The translations under genes and the position numbers were made by a program. Positions 1 to 8,798 of a stretch of DNA of 64,000 nucleotides are shown here, in pieces (position 1 is the first letter of the stretch; each line of letters begins with the position of its first letter). Source of the stretch: Pseudomonas monteilii NBRC 103158 = DSM 14164 (GTDB taxonomy: Bacteria; Pseudomonadota; Gammaproteobacteria; Pseudomonadales; Pseudomonadaceae); assembly GCF_000730605.1 (NCBI RefSeq), contig NZ_BBIS01000008.1, positions 1 to 64,000 of the forward strand, read 5' to 3'. Below the pieces are notes generated by a model, which searched no databases, was not told the origin of the DNA, and saw only the letters and a list, made by a program, of their open reading frames with translations.

Positions 1-27
1 GATCTCAAGAGCTGCGCAAATGCCGGA

Positions 28-807
28 TCAATCGCCCGGGTGATCGCGCAAAAACACCAGATGATCAGCCTTGGACTGCTCGGCACTGTAGTAGTACCCC
101 TGCACATCAAACTGCTTGAGCTGCTCCGGGTCGCTGATGCGTTGCTGGATAACAAAGCGGCTCATCATGCCGCGGGCTTTCTTGGCGTAAAAGCTGATGA
201 TCTTGTACTGGCCGTTCTTCAGGTCCTTGAAGTCGACGTTGATCACCCGGGCCTTCAATGCGCTGCGTTTCACCGCACTGAAGTACTCGTTGCTGGCCAG
301 GTTCAGCAGCACGTCATCACCCTGCTCGGCCAGGGCCTGGTTCAGCCATTCGCTGATGCGTGTGCCCCAGAAGGCGTACAGGTCCTTGCCGCGGGCGTTG
401 GCCAGCTTGGTGCCCATTTCCAGGCGGTATGGCTGCATCAGGTCGAGCGGGCGCAGCAGGCCGTAGAGGCCCGAGAGCATGCGCAGGTGGTTTTGCGCAT
501 AGCTGAAGTCGTCTTCACCCAGGCTCTCGGCGTCGAGGCCGGTGTATACGTCACCCTTGAACGCCAGCAGCGCCTGCTTGGCATTGGCCGGGGTGAAGTC
601 CGGGGTCCAGCTGCCGAAGCGGGCGGCGTTAAGGCCGGCCAGCTTGTCGGACAGGTGCATCAGTTCGCTGATCTGCGCTGGCGACAGTTCGCGCAGCTGC
701 TGGATCAGTTCCTGAGAGTCGTCCAGGTACTGGGGCAGGGTGAAACGCTCGGTCACAGGCTTGGTGTCGTAATCGAGGGTCTTGGCGGGGGAAATCACCG
801 TCAGCAT
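28..807 (-). CDS. yaaA: Peroxide stress protein YaaA (UPF0246/DUF328)
   Basis: This 259-residue protein has the YaaA family N-terminus ([13 protein letters not shown]) and the usual family length. E. coli YaaA limits intracellular free iron and DNA damage during hydrogen peroxide stress and binds DNA; no enzymatic reaction is established. The first Met of the open frame lies six codons upstream, but the start at 807 fits the family and has an AGGAG ribosome site about 8 nt before it. The gene is divergent from the deacetylase-like gene. Conserved basic stretches such as the [10 protein letters not shown] and FYAKKARG segments are present, and nothing looks truncated. Confidence 0.93.
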   Translation of the reverse strand: MLTVISPAKTLDYDTKPVTERFTLPQYLDDSQELIQQLRELSPAQISELMHLSDKLAGLNAARFGSWTPDFTPANAKQALLAFKGDVYTGLDAESLGEDDFSYAQNHLRMLSGLYGLLRPLDLMQPYRLEMGTKLANARGKDLYAFWGTRISEWLNQALAEQGDDVLLNLASNEYFSAVKRSALKARVINVDFKDLKNGQYKIISFYAKKARGMMSRFVIQQRISDPEQLKQFDVQGYYYSAEQSKADHLVFLRDHPGD

Positions 808-945
808 CGGGTCGGCTCCTGGCATCGTTGGCCGTGGATTCTACGGGGTGGGCGGTGCAAGTCCAAACTATGGCGACGATAGTCACAGACCATGGGGCGG
901 TGCAGGCGCTATAGTTCGCGTTTTGCCGTTGCGGAGCCTTCCACC

Positions 946-2082
946 GTGCGCATCGCCTTTGCCTTGCTGGCTGCTCTGTTGAGCTGTGCCGTGCAAGCCG
1001 CCCCTTCACCCCAGGTCAGCCTGGACCGCAGCCTGTGGCCCGAACAGCTGGATAGCCCCGCGCTGTTCGATGTGGCCTCGCGGGCCGAGATTCTTTCGTT
1101 CGCCCAGGTGCTGCATGAGAGCGAATTGCTGGACGATGCGGCGCTGGCGGCACGGCTGGGGTTGCGGCAGATCAATCTGCAGAAGGTGCGCCAGGTGCGG
1201 GCGCGCATGTGGCAGCGGTTATCGGAAGGTTATCAACAGGCTCAGCGCAGTTGCGAGCAGGATGCATCGTTTTGCTATCCGGTAACTTCCATGGCGGATT
1301 TACGTACTCAGGCGGCAACGTTCGCTGCTGATGTCGGCCCGTTCTATGCCGGTTGGATCGAACCGAGCCATCAGTTCCATGTGCGCTACCTGGACGAACA
1401 GCTGCGCAAGGCGGCACTGCTGCCGCAAACCAGCAGTGAGGTCGAGCGGCTGTCTTCGCGCGAGCGCAATGGTGATGAGCTGAACGACCGCATGTTCCTG
1501 CTGACCTTTGTCGGTGGGCCCGGACCTGACGGTGGTAGTACCGACTTACTGGCGGATTATCTGCGCCGGCAAAAGCTGAAGGGCACGTTCTTCGTGCTCG
1601 GAAACCGCCTGCAACAGCGCCGCGATGCCGGACCGGCGAATGCCTTGCGCCAGCTCTATAGCGGGCAGTGCGTGGGCCTCCAGGGTTGGGAATACCGCTC
1701 ACACGCGCAATGGACAGGCTGGCAGGATTCGCTGCGCCGCAGCCAGGCGCGGATTCAGGCCGACCTGCCGGGCCAGTATGTACCGCTGTTCCGCCCGCCT
1801 TATGGTCAACGTCGTGCCGATGGCGAGGCCTTCATGGCTAGCCAGCAGTTGCGGGTATCGCTGTGGGATATCGATGCCCAGGACGATGGCGCTTTGAGCG
1901 CCGAGGCCTCGGCGCAGCGGGTGCTGACCTTGATGCTGTTGTGGCGCAAAGGGGTGATCCAGTTCCACGACAGCCTGCCCAAGGCCCAGCCGGCGGTGGA
2001 ATGGTTGCTGCGCAATACCGCCCAAAGCGGGATTGGCTGGGAAGATTGCCGGGAATATGGATATAGCGAACAAGGGGTATGA
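946..2082 (+). CDS. Secreted polysaccharide-deacetylase-like (NodB fold) protein with degenerate active site
   Basis: This 378-residue protein starts at GTG 946, preceded by GGAG at good spacing, and opens with a signal peptide (hydrophobic residues 3-18, AQAA-type cleavage). The C-terminal half is a NodB-like carbohydrate esterase 4 domain. Motif 3 (RPPYG, 283-287), motif 4 (WDID, 307-310) and motif 5 (FHD, 340-342) are recognisable. Motif 1, normally TFDDGP, reads TFVGGPGPD (187-195), so both aspartates, the catalytic base and a metal ligand, are missing. Motif 2, normally HSxxH, is reduced to RSH. The family normally deacetylates GlcNAc polymers using a metal. I infer either loss of activity or altered chemistry. 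The N-terminal 180 residues match no domain I recognise. Confidence 0.82.
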   Translation: MRIAFALLAALLSCAVQAAPSPQVSLDRSLWPEQLDSPALFDVASRAEILSFAQVLHESELLDDAALAARLGLRQINLQKVRQVRARMWQRLSEGYQQAQRSCEQDASFCYPVTSMADLRTQAATFAADVGPFYAGWIEPSHQFHVRYLDEQLRKAALLPQTSSEVERLSSRERNGDELNDRMFLLTFVGGPGPDGGSTDLLADYLRRQKLKGTFFVLGNRLQQRRDAGPANALRQLYSGQCVGLQGWEYRSHAQWTGWQDSLRRSQARIQADLPGQYVPLFRPPYGQRRADGEAFMASQQLRVSLWDIDAQDDGALSAEASAQRVLTLMLLWRKGVIQFHDSLPKAQPAVEWLLRNTAQSGIGWEDCREYGYSEQGV

Positions 2083-2354
2083 CTTCTGAGCGTAGCCCCC
2101 TCTGGCCTCGCCGCCAAGGCCTCTTCGTCAATCGGAAAAATAAACTTCAAAAAGACGTAAAAATGCTTTTTTCGGTCATGGTTTTTGCGGTATGAAGAAA
2201 CCAGACAGCCGATTCCTGCAGCACAGGTGGCGTCATCCAGGCCCACCTAGGCAGGTTCGCTTCCCGCCCGTAACAACGCGGATACGGGGAGAGCGGCAGT
2301 CACTTTGCGGCGCAACAGACCGCGCCGTATGGCTTCGACATAAGGTGACCGAGT

Positions 2355-3749
2355 ATGGATGACCAAGGACGCAACCCTTCCTCCAGCAAGCCAATCCTCT
2401 ATGTGCTCGATACCAACGTCCTGATTCACGACCCCAACGCGTTACTCAACTTCGAGGAGCACCACGTCGCCATCCCGATGACGGTGCTGGAGGAACTCGA
2501 CAAACTCAAGACTGGCAAACAGACCATCGCCGCGGAATGCCGCCAGGCCATCCGCCTGATCGACCAGACCCTTGGTGACGCTTCGCCCAGCGATGTCGAG
2601 CAGGGCGTACCGATCCAGCGTAACAAGAGTGGGCCCAAGGGCTTCCTGTCGATCCTGATGAGCCCGCGCAACGAACCGAGCAAGTTGCTGCCGGAAAACC
2701 TCAACGACAACATCATCATCAACACCCTGCTCGACGTACGCAGCCGGCGCACCGACCTGGACGTGGTGCTGGTCACCAAAGACATCAACATGCGCCTGAA
2801 GGCGCGCGCTTGTGGCATTGCGGCCGAGGACTACAGCACGGACCAGCTGGTCGATGACGTGTCCTTGCTGTCCAAGGGCTACCATTCGGTTACCGGCTCG
2901 TTCTGGGACCGCGTCAGCAAAGTCGACACCCGACAGGAGCGCGGCCGCACCTGGCATCGGGTGCAGATGATCGACAACCTGCCGGCGGTGCACATCAACG
3001 AGTTCATCATCGATGAGCAGGGCTTCGTCGGCTGGATCAAGGGTATCCGCAACGACGAGCTGCTATTGCTCGACCTGCACCAGGAGCCGCTGCTGCACCA
3101 GGAAGCCTGGGGCCTGAAGCCTCGCGATATCCATCAGAGCCTGGCGCTGTTCGCCCTGCTTGACCCGGACATCCACCTGGTCAACCTGACAGGCGCCGCC
3201 GGTTCCGGCAAGACCATTCTGGCCCTGGCCGCGGCCATCGAGCAGACCATGGTCAGCAAGCGCTATCGGCGCATCATCGCCACCCGCAGCGTGCAGGGGC
3301 TGGACCAGGAAATCGGCTTCCTGCCGGGCACCGAGGCCGAGAAGATGGAGCCTTGGCTGGGTGCCATCACCGACAACCTCGAAGCCTTGCACATGGATGA
3401 CGAAAGTACCCATGGCAGTGTGGAGTACATCCTCGAACGCGTGCCGCTGCAGTTCAAGTCACTTAATTACATTCGTGGCCGTAGCTTCCAGCAGAGCCTG
3501 ATCCTGATCGATGAGTGCCAGAACCTCACGCCGCACCAGATGAAAACCATCATCACCCGTGCAGGCTCCGGTTCCAAAGTGGTCTGCCTGGGCAACCTGG
3601 CGCAGATCGACACCCCCTACCTGTCCGCGACCAGCTCGGGCCTGACCTACCTGACCGAGCGCTTCAAGGACTTCCCCCATGGCGTGCACATCACCCTGCA
3701 GGGTGTGCCACGTTCGGTGCTGGCCGAGTACGCCGAGTCGCATCTGTAA
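2355..3749 (+). CDS. PIN-PhoH family ATPase/ribonuclease
   Basis: This 464-residue protein has an N-terminal PIN nuclease domain (about 13-150, beginning [12 protein letters not shown] with the first acidic residue of the PIN site) and a C-terminal PhoH ATPase domain. The Walker A motif GAAGSGKT lies at 280-287 and a Walker B-like LILIDECQN near 380. PIN-PhoH proteins are RNA-unwinding ribonucleases in mycobacteria (PhoH2/VapC-like). The Pseudomonas protein is usually annotated only as PhoH family, so the RNA role here is inferred. The ATG follows AAGGTGA. The frame is complete and the following GC-rich hairpin probably ends the transcript. Confidence 0.9.
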   Translation: MDDQGRNPSSSKPILYVLDTNVLIHDPNALLNFEEHHVAIPMTVLEELDKLKTGKQTIAAECRQAIRLIDQTLGDASPSDVEQGVPIQRNKSGPKGFLSILMSPRNEPSKLLPENLNDNIIINTLLDVRSRRTDLDVVLVTKDINMRLKARACGIAAEDYSTDQLVDDVSLLSKGYHSVTGSFWDRVSKVDTRQERGRTWHRVQMIDNLPAVHINEFIIDEQGFVGWIKGIRNDELLLLDLHQEPLLHQEAWGLKPRDIHQSLALFALLDPDIHLVNLTGAAGSGKTILALAAAIEQTMVSKRYRRIIATRSVQGLDQEIGFLPGTEAEKMEPWLGAITDNLEALHMDDESTHGSVEYILERVPLQFKSLNYIRGRSFQQSLILIDECQNLTPHQMKTIITRAGSGSKVVCLGNLAQIDTPYLSATSSGLTYLTERFKDFPHGVHITLQGVPRSVLAEYAESHL

Positions 3750-3757
3750 CCCTCACC

Positions 3758-3785
3758 GCCGGGCGGTTCGCCGCCCGGCCTCTTC
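3758..3785 (+). terminator. Terminator-like hairpin after the phoH-family gene
   Basis: A perfect 9-bp stem, GCCGGGCGG (3758-3766) with CCGCCCGGC (3771-3779), closes on a TTCG tetraloop. The sequence after it is only moderately T-rich (CTCTTC), so intrinsic termination may be incomplete. Confidence 0.55.
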
Positions 3786-3855
3786 ACGCTTGAACCCACT
3801 GCTCAAACCTGACCCACAGGTTTACACTGGCTGTTCCCTTCACAGGAGCAGAGCA

Positions 3856-4326
3856 GTGCTGACACATCTTGATTCCCAGGGGCGGGCCAACATGGTCGAC
3901 GTCACTGAAAAGGCCGTGACCGAGCGCGAGGCCACCGCCGAGGCGCGGGTACGCATGCTGCCGCAGACCTTGCAGATGATCGTCGACGGTGAGCACCCCA
4001 AGGGCGACGTGTTCGCCGTGGCGCGCATCGCCGGGATCCAGGCGGCGAAGAAAACCAGCGAGCTCATCCCGCTGTGCCACCCACTGATGCTGACCAGCGT
4101 CAAAGTCGAACTCAGTGCCGAAGGGCAGGACGCGGTGCGTATCGTCGCCCGTTGCAAGCTGGCCGGGCAGACCGGCGTGGAGATGGAAGCGTTGACTGCT
4201 GCCAGCGTTGCCGCGCTGACGATCTATGACATGTGCAAGGCGGTGGACAAGGGCATGGTCATCGAGCAGGTGCGTCTGCTGGAAAAGCTCGGTGGCAAGA
4301 GCGGGCACTACAAGGTGGAGGCATGA
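3856..4326 (+). CDS. moaC: Cyclic pyranopterin monophosphate synthase MoaC
   Basis: MoaC acts with MoaA in the first step of molybdenum cofactor synthesis, turning the GTP-derived 3',8-cyclo intermediate into cyclic pyranopterin monophosphate. The protein is 156 residues, the usual length. It shows the family landmarks [20 protein letters not shown] (the conserved LCHP stretch), GVEMEALTA and YDMCKA. Initiation at GTG 3856 is chosen because CAGGAG lies just upstream and the length then fits; the frame is open much further upstream inside the phoH-family gene. It is the first gene of moaCDE and its stop overlaps the moaD start region. No moaA or moaB is in the window. Confidence 0.95.
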   Translation: MLTHLDSQGRANMVDVTEKAVTEREATAEARVRMLPQTLQMIVDGEHPKGDVFAVARIAGIQAAKKTSELIPLCHPLMLTSVKVELSAEGQDAVRIVARCKLAGQTGVEMEALTAASVAALTIYDMCKAVDKGMVIEQVRLLEKLGGKSGHYKVEA

Positions 4327-4571
4327 TGAAGGTCAAGGTGATGTACTTCGCCCGTTACCGCGAACAGCTGGGCGTGGATGCCGAGCGCGTGGAAGGTGCG
4401 TTCAATGTGCTCGACGATGTGCGTAAGGCGTTGGTGGCCAAGGGTGGGAAGTATGCGCTGCTGGCTGAGCAAAACGTGATGTGTGCGCGCAACGAAGAGC
4501 TGTGCAGGCTCGATGAGCCGCTGGAAGAGGGCGATGAAGTGGCGTTCTTCCCGCCGGTGACCGGAGGCTGA
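4326..4571 (+). CDS. moaD: Molybdopterin synthase small subunit MoaD
   Basis: This 81-residue ubiquitin-like sulfur carrier ends in the diagnostic Gly-Gly (PPVTGG), which is adenylated by MoeB and thiocarboxylated before it donates sulfur to precursor Z in the MoaD2-MoaE2 complex. Two adjacent ATGs occur at 4323 and 4326. The second is preferred because GGAGG ends at 4321 and spacing to 4323 would be too short. The gene overlaps the end of moaC, indicating translational coupling within moaCDE. Confidence 0.93.
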   Translation: MKVKVMYFARYREQLGVDAERVEGAFNVLDDVRKALVAKGGKYALLAEQNVMCARNEELCRLDEPLEEGDEVAFFPPVTGG

Positions 4572-4573
4572 GC

Positions 4574-5020
4574 ATGGCGGTGCGAGTGCAGGACGGTGCG
4601 TTCGACCCCGGGGCCGAGGTCAATGCCATGCATGCGGCCAATGTCGGCGTGGGTGCGGTGGTCGGGTTTGTCGGCTACGTGCGGGATTTCAACGACGGTC
4701 GCGAAGTGGCAGGGATGTTCCTGGAGCACTATCCGGGGATGACCGAAAAGGCCTTGGCCAAGATCGTGGTGGAGGCCGAGCAGCGCTGGCCGTTGCTCAA
4801 GGTGGAGGTGCTGCACCGCATAGGGGCGCTGGAGCCGGGCGAGCCGATTGTGTTCGTGGGGGTGGCCAGTGCCCATCGGCAGGCGGCGTTCGATGCCTGC
4901 AACTTCATCATGGACTACCTGAAGACCCGGGCGCCGTTCTGGAAGAAGGAGAATACCCAGGAAGGGCCAAGGTGGGTGGAAGGGAAGCAGAGTGACCAGG
5001 ATGCGGCGGGGCGCTGGTAG
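4574..5020 (+). CDS. moaE: Molybdopterin synthase catalytic subunit MoaE
   Basis: This 148-residue protein is the large subunit of molybdopterin synthase, which inserts the two dithiolene sulfurs. Family landmarks are GAVVGFVGYVRDFN near the N-terminus, HYPGM, HRIG, and the C-terminal APFWKKE with the conserved catalytic lysines. It starts 2 nt after the moaD stop. A REP pair follows the stop and may protect or end the moa message. Confidence 0.95.
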   Translation: MAVRVQDGAFDPGAEVNAMHAANVGVGAVVGFVGYVRDFNDGREVAGMFLEHYPGMTEKALAKIVVEAEQRWPLLKVEVLHRIGALEPGEPIVFVGVASAHRQAAFDACNFIMDYLKTRAPFWKKENTQEGPRWVEGKQSDQDAAGRW

Positions 5021-5052
5021 ATAGGATATTGATGGCCGGGGCTTTGCCCCGG

Positions 5053-5138
5053 TTCGCGGGTAAACCCGCTCCTACCGGGACTGCGCATGACCTGAGGACA
5101 GCGCAGTACCTGTGGGAGCGGGTTTACCCGCGAAGAGG
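5053..5138. repeat. Inverted pair of REP elements (REPIN)
   Basis: TTCGCGGGTAAACCCGCTCC (from 5053) and its inverted copy GGAGCGGGTTTACCCGCGAA (to about 5134) flank a spacer of roughly 35-40 nt. Each unit is itself a palindrome (GCGGGTTTACCCGC). This is the standard P. putida REP arrangement in an inverted pair. It lies between the convergent moaE and rhlB genes. Confidence 0.88.
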
Positions 5139-5148
5139 CCGGCACAGG

Positions 5149-6612
5149 TTAATGGTGCTTGCGCGGCACCGGCTTCAGCAGCTCATCCGGCGGCATCTCA
5201 CACTTGATCTTGCGCCCCAGCAGTTCTTCGATCGCCGGCAGCTGGTAGGAGTCATCCTCCCCGGCAAAGCTGATAGACACGCCGCTGGTCCCCGCGCGGC
5301 CTGTGCGGCCAATGCGATGCACGTAGTCATCCGGGTCTTCCGGCAGGGTGAAGTTGATCACGTGGCTGATGCCATCGATGTGAATGCCGCGCCCCGCCAC
5401 ATCAGTCGCCACCAGCACGGTAATGCGCCCTTCGCGGAAGTTTTCCAGGGTACGAATGCGCTTGTGCTGCGGCACGTCGCCCGACAGCTGGGCGGCATTG
5501 ATGCCGTCGCGCACCAGTTTTTCCTCGATGCGCCGCACTTCGTCCTTGCGGTTGGCAAACACCATCACCCGTTCCCATTTGTTCTGGGTCACCAGGTTGT
5601 ACAGCAGCTTGTACTTGTCGCTGCCGGCCACGGCATACACGTGCTGCTCGACCGTTTCGCTGGCCACGTTCTCCGGCTCGATCTCGACGATGGCCGGGTT
5701 GGTGGTCCACTGCTTGGCCAGGTTCATCACGTCGTCGGTGAAGGTGGCCGAGAACAGCAGGGTCTGGCGCTCGCTTTTCGGCGGCGTCTGGCGAATGATC
5801 TGGCGTACCTGCGGGATGAAGCCCATGTCGAGCATGCGGTCGGCTTCGTCCAGCACCATCACCTCGACCATGTCCAGGTGCACTTCGCCGCGCTGGTTGA
5901 AGTCCAGCAGGCGACCCGGGGTGGCGACCAGGATGTCGCAATGGCGCGCTTCCAGGGCCTTGAGCTGCTTGTCGAAGTCCATACCGCCGACGAAGCTCAT
6001 CACGTTCAGACCGGTGTACTTGGTCAGGGCGATGGCGTCCTTGGCGATTTGCACCACCAGCTCGCGGGTGGGCGCGATGATCAGCGCGCGCGGTTCACCC
6101 ATGTAACGCTCTTTGGGCGGCGGCGTCTGCTGCAGCTGGGAAATGATCGAAATCAGGAACGCAGCGGTTTTGCCGGTACCGGTCTGCGCCCGGCCAATGG
6201 CGTCCTGGCCACGCAGGGTGTAACCCAGCACCTGCGCCTGGATCGGCGTGCAGTACGGGAAGCCCAGGTCGTGGATGGCGTGCATCAGCTCGTTGGACAG
6301 CTTGAAGTCGTGGAAGCGGGTTTTGCCTTCCTGCGGCTCGACCACGAAGTCTTCCGGCTTCCACAGGCTGGCCTGCGGCTTGGGCTTGCGCTCGCGACGC
6401 GGTTTTTCCTTGGCCGAGGTGTCGGCGGTTGGCGTAGCGGCGGTGGGCTGTTCGGCCTTTGGGGCAGGTTTGGCGCGTGGAGCGGCCGGTTTGGGCGCGG
6501 GCCGGGCCTCTGCAGCAGGGGCGGGCGCAGGCGGCGTCACACTGGCAGCAGGAGCGGCGGCCTGTGGCGCGGCGTCTCCCTTGCCGAATATTTTCTTGAG
6601 TGCCTTGAGCAC
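5149..6612 (-). CDS. rhlB: ATP-dependent DEAD-box RNA helicase, RhlB type
   Basis: This 487-residue DEAD-box helicase has all core motifs: AQTGTGKT (142-149), [23 protein letters not shown], and the C-terminal [13 protein letters not shown] and [10 protein letters not shown]. RhlB unwinds structured mRNA and works with RNase E and PNPase in the degradosome. Residues 12-80 are an Ala/Pro/Lys-rich disordered arm, longer than in E. coli RhlB and typical of pseudomonad members. Translation probably starts at GTG 6612 ([12 protein letters not shown]). The arm means the exact paralog (RhlB versus RhlE-like) rests on family resemblance. Confidence 0.88.
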   Translation of the reverse strand: MLKALKKIFGKGDAAPQAAAPAASVTPPAPAPAAEARPAPKPAAPRAKPAPKAEQPTAATPTADTSAKEKPRRERKPKPQASLWKPEDFVVEPQEGKTRFHDFKLSNELMHAIHDLGFPYCTPIQAQVLGYTLRGQDAIGRAQTGTGKTAAFLISIISQLQQTPPPKERYMGEPRALIIAPTRELVVQIAKDAIALTKYTGLNVMSFVGGMDFDKQLKALEARHCDILVATPGRLLDFNQRGEVHLDMVEVMVLDEADRMLDMGFIPQVRQIIRQTPPKSERQTLLFSATFTDDVMNLAKQWTTNPAIVEIEPENVASETVEQHVYAVAGSDKYKLLYNLVTQNKWERVMVFANRKDEVRRIEEKLVRDGINAAQLSGDVPQHKRIRTLENFREGRITVLVATDVAGRGIHIDGISHVINFTLPEDPDDYVHRIGRTGRAGTSGVSISFAGEDDSYQLPAIEELLGRKIKCEMPPDELLKPVPRKHH

Positions 6613-6713
6613 GATCGTCTCATCAACTGGTTAAGGAATGTACGCCGGGCAGTGTAAAGCAAGAACCGGGCGCGGCGTAGTGGAATAGCCCTACAACTAC
6701 AGGCGGTGCTGGC

Positions 6714-7397
<684 letters not shown>

Positions 7398-7506
7398 TTA
7401 TGGCGTGCGTGAAAAGAAGGCACTAGAAATGATTGTCGGAAAAAGAATGTCGCAACGATACAACTTTCCCTACTTGACGAGCGCTTAAACGCTACAGCCG
7501 CGAATT

Positions 7507-7523
7507 TTGGTACGCGCTTTGCA
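7507..7523 (+). promoter_or_regulatory. Sigma-54 (RpoN) promoter of the aap operon
   Basis: TTGGTACG-CGCT-TTGCA matches the -24/-12 consensus TTGGCACG-N4-TTGCA with one substitution. The GG (7509-7510) and GC (7521-7522) are exactly 10 nt apart. The predicted transcript has a leader of roughly 165 nt before aapJ. RpoN control would require an enhancer-binding activator such as NtrC or an AauR-type regulator. The rest of the 332-nt gap from 7371 to 7702 holds a leader inverted repeat and no gene. Confidence 0.75.
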
Positions 7524-7536
7524 ATTCAACCTGTGA

Positions 7537-7572
7537 TGCAAAGGGCAGGCCGTGACGGTAACACCCTTTGCA
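7537..7572 (+). promoter_or_regulatory. Inverted repeat in the aapJ leader
   Basis: TGCAAAGGG (7537-7545) and CCCTTTGCA (7564-7572) form a perfect 9-bp inverted repeat around an 18-nt loop, just downstream of the predicted sigma-54 start. It could fold in the mRNA leader or bind a regulator. No known motif is matched. Confidence 0.5.
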
Positions 7573-7702
7573 CGCGAAGGCTGTCATAGAACAGCCCATT
7601 GCGCCAATTGACCCAATAACAAGCCAATACGGGTCGGATACGCCTCAAAAGGGTGCGGTGCAATTCCGGCTCGATACAACAAGAGCGATTTGGAGGTTGT
7701 GA

Positions 7703-8731
7703 ATGAAGATGTTGAAAACCACCCTGGCAGTCCTGACCGCTGCCGCCGCGCTGGGCGCCGTGAGCAACGCCCAGGCTGGCGCCACCCTCGATGCGGTAAA
7801 GAAGAAGGGCTTCGTCCAGTGTGGCGTGAGCGACGGTCTTCCGGGCTTCTCGGTCCCTGATGCGCAGGGCAAGATCGTCGGTATCGACGCCGATGTGTGC
7901 CGCGCCGTGGCCGCCGCCGTGTTCGGCGATGCGACCAAGGTCAAGTTCAGCCAGCTCAACGCCAAGGAACGCTTCACCGCCCTGCAGTCGGGCGAAGTGG
8001 ACGTGCTGTCGCGCAACACCACCTGGACCAGTTCGCGCGATGCCGGCATGGGCCTGGTGTTTGCCGGTGTTACCTACTATGACGGCGTAGGCTTTTTGGT
8101 CAACAAGAAGCTGGAAGTTTCCAGCGCCAAGGAGCTTGATGGCGCGACCATCTGTATCCAGGCCGGTACCACCACCGAGCTGAACGTGTCGGACTTCTTC
8201 CGCGCCAATAACCTCAAGTACACGCCGATCACCTTCGACACCTCGGACGAAAGCGCCAAGTCGCTGGAGTCGGGCCGTTGCGACGTGCTGACCTCGGACA
8301 AGTCGCAGCTGTTCGCCCAGCGCTCCAAGCTGGCCGCGCCGACCGAGTACGTGGTGCTGCCGGAGACCATCTCCAAGGAACCGCTGGGCCCGGTGGTGCG
8401 TAAAGGCGACGAGGAGTGGTTCAGCGTCGTCAAGTGGACCCTGTTCGCCATGCTCAACGCCGAAGAGGCGGGCATCACCTCGAAGAATGTCGAGGCCGAA
8501 GCCAAGGCCACCAAGAACCCGGACGTCGCCCGCCTGCTGGGCGCGGACGGTGAGTACGGCAAGGACCTCAAGCTGCCCAAAGACTGGGTAGTGCAAATCG
8601 TGAAGCAAGTCGGCAACTACGGCGAAGTGTTCGAGAAGAACCTGGGCCAGAGCACCGACCTGAAGATCGACCGTGGCATGAACGCCCTGTGGAACAACGG
8701 CGGCATCCAGTACGCGCCACCTGTGCGCTGA
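7703..8731 (+). CDS. aapJ: General amino-acid ABC transporter, periplasmic binding protein AapJ
   Basis: This 342-residue solute-binding protein has a clear Sec signal peptide (MKMLKTTLAVLTAAAALGAVSNAQA). The mature domain begins ATLDAVKKKGFVQCGVSDGLPGFS, characteristic of AapJ/BztA in the L-amino-acid transporters described in Rhizobium. The family binds many L-amino acids, often Glu/Asp/Gln. A good ribosome site (GGAGG) precedes the ATG. It is first in aapJQMP behind a sigma-54-type promoter, and a strong stem-loop separates it from aapQ, which would favour excess binding protein over membrane subunits. Confidence 0.95.
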   Translation: MKMLKTTLAVLTAAAALGAVSNAQAGATLDAVKKKGFVQCGVSDGLPGFSVPDAQGKIVGIDADVCRAVAAAVFGDATKVKFSQLNAKERFTALQSGEVDVLSRNTTWTSSRDAGMGLVFAGVTYYDGVGFLVNKKLEVSSAKELDGATICIQAGTTTELNVSDFFRANNLKYTPITFDTSDESAKSLESGRCDVLTSDKSQLFAQRSKLAAPTEYVVLPETISKEPLGPVVRKGDEEWFSVVKWTLFAMLNAEEAGITSKNVEAEAKATKNPDVARLLGADGEYGKDLKLPKDWVVQIVKQVGNYGEVFEKNLGQSTDLKIDRGMNALWNNGGIQYAPPVR

Positions 8732-8740
8732 TGGCTGCAC

Positions 8741-8767
8741 CCTGCGGCGGCATCCCGCCGCCGCAGG
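8741..8767 (+). other. Intercistronic stem-loop between aapJ and aapQ
   Basis: CCTGCGGCGGC (8741-8751) pairs perfectly with GCCGCCGCAGG (8757-8767) around a 5-nt loop. No T-tract follows, so it is more likely a 3'-end stabiliser for the aapJ message, or partial attenuator, than a full terminator. Confidence 0.7.
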
Positions 8768-8798
8768 CTGTTCGAATCCCTACTGTCCGGGGCATTTC

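Noticed and set aside
40..882. A plus-strand frame opposite yaaA
   Set aside because: The minus-strand frame encodes a full-length YaaA with a proper start.
2247..2429. A 60-codon minus-strand frame overlapping the phoH-family start
   Set aside because: No ribosome site, no domain, and it overlaps the start of a well-supported gene.
3750..3855. Possible molybdenum cofactor riboswitch before moaC
   Set aside because: The gap is about 105 nt and partly taken by the upstream hairpin; none of the conserved riboswitch helices can be traced.
5053..5138. CRISPR repeats suggested by recurring GCGGG/CCCGC sequences
   Set aside because: The units are inverted pairs of REP palindromes scattered singly, with no regular spacer array.
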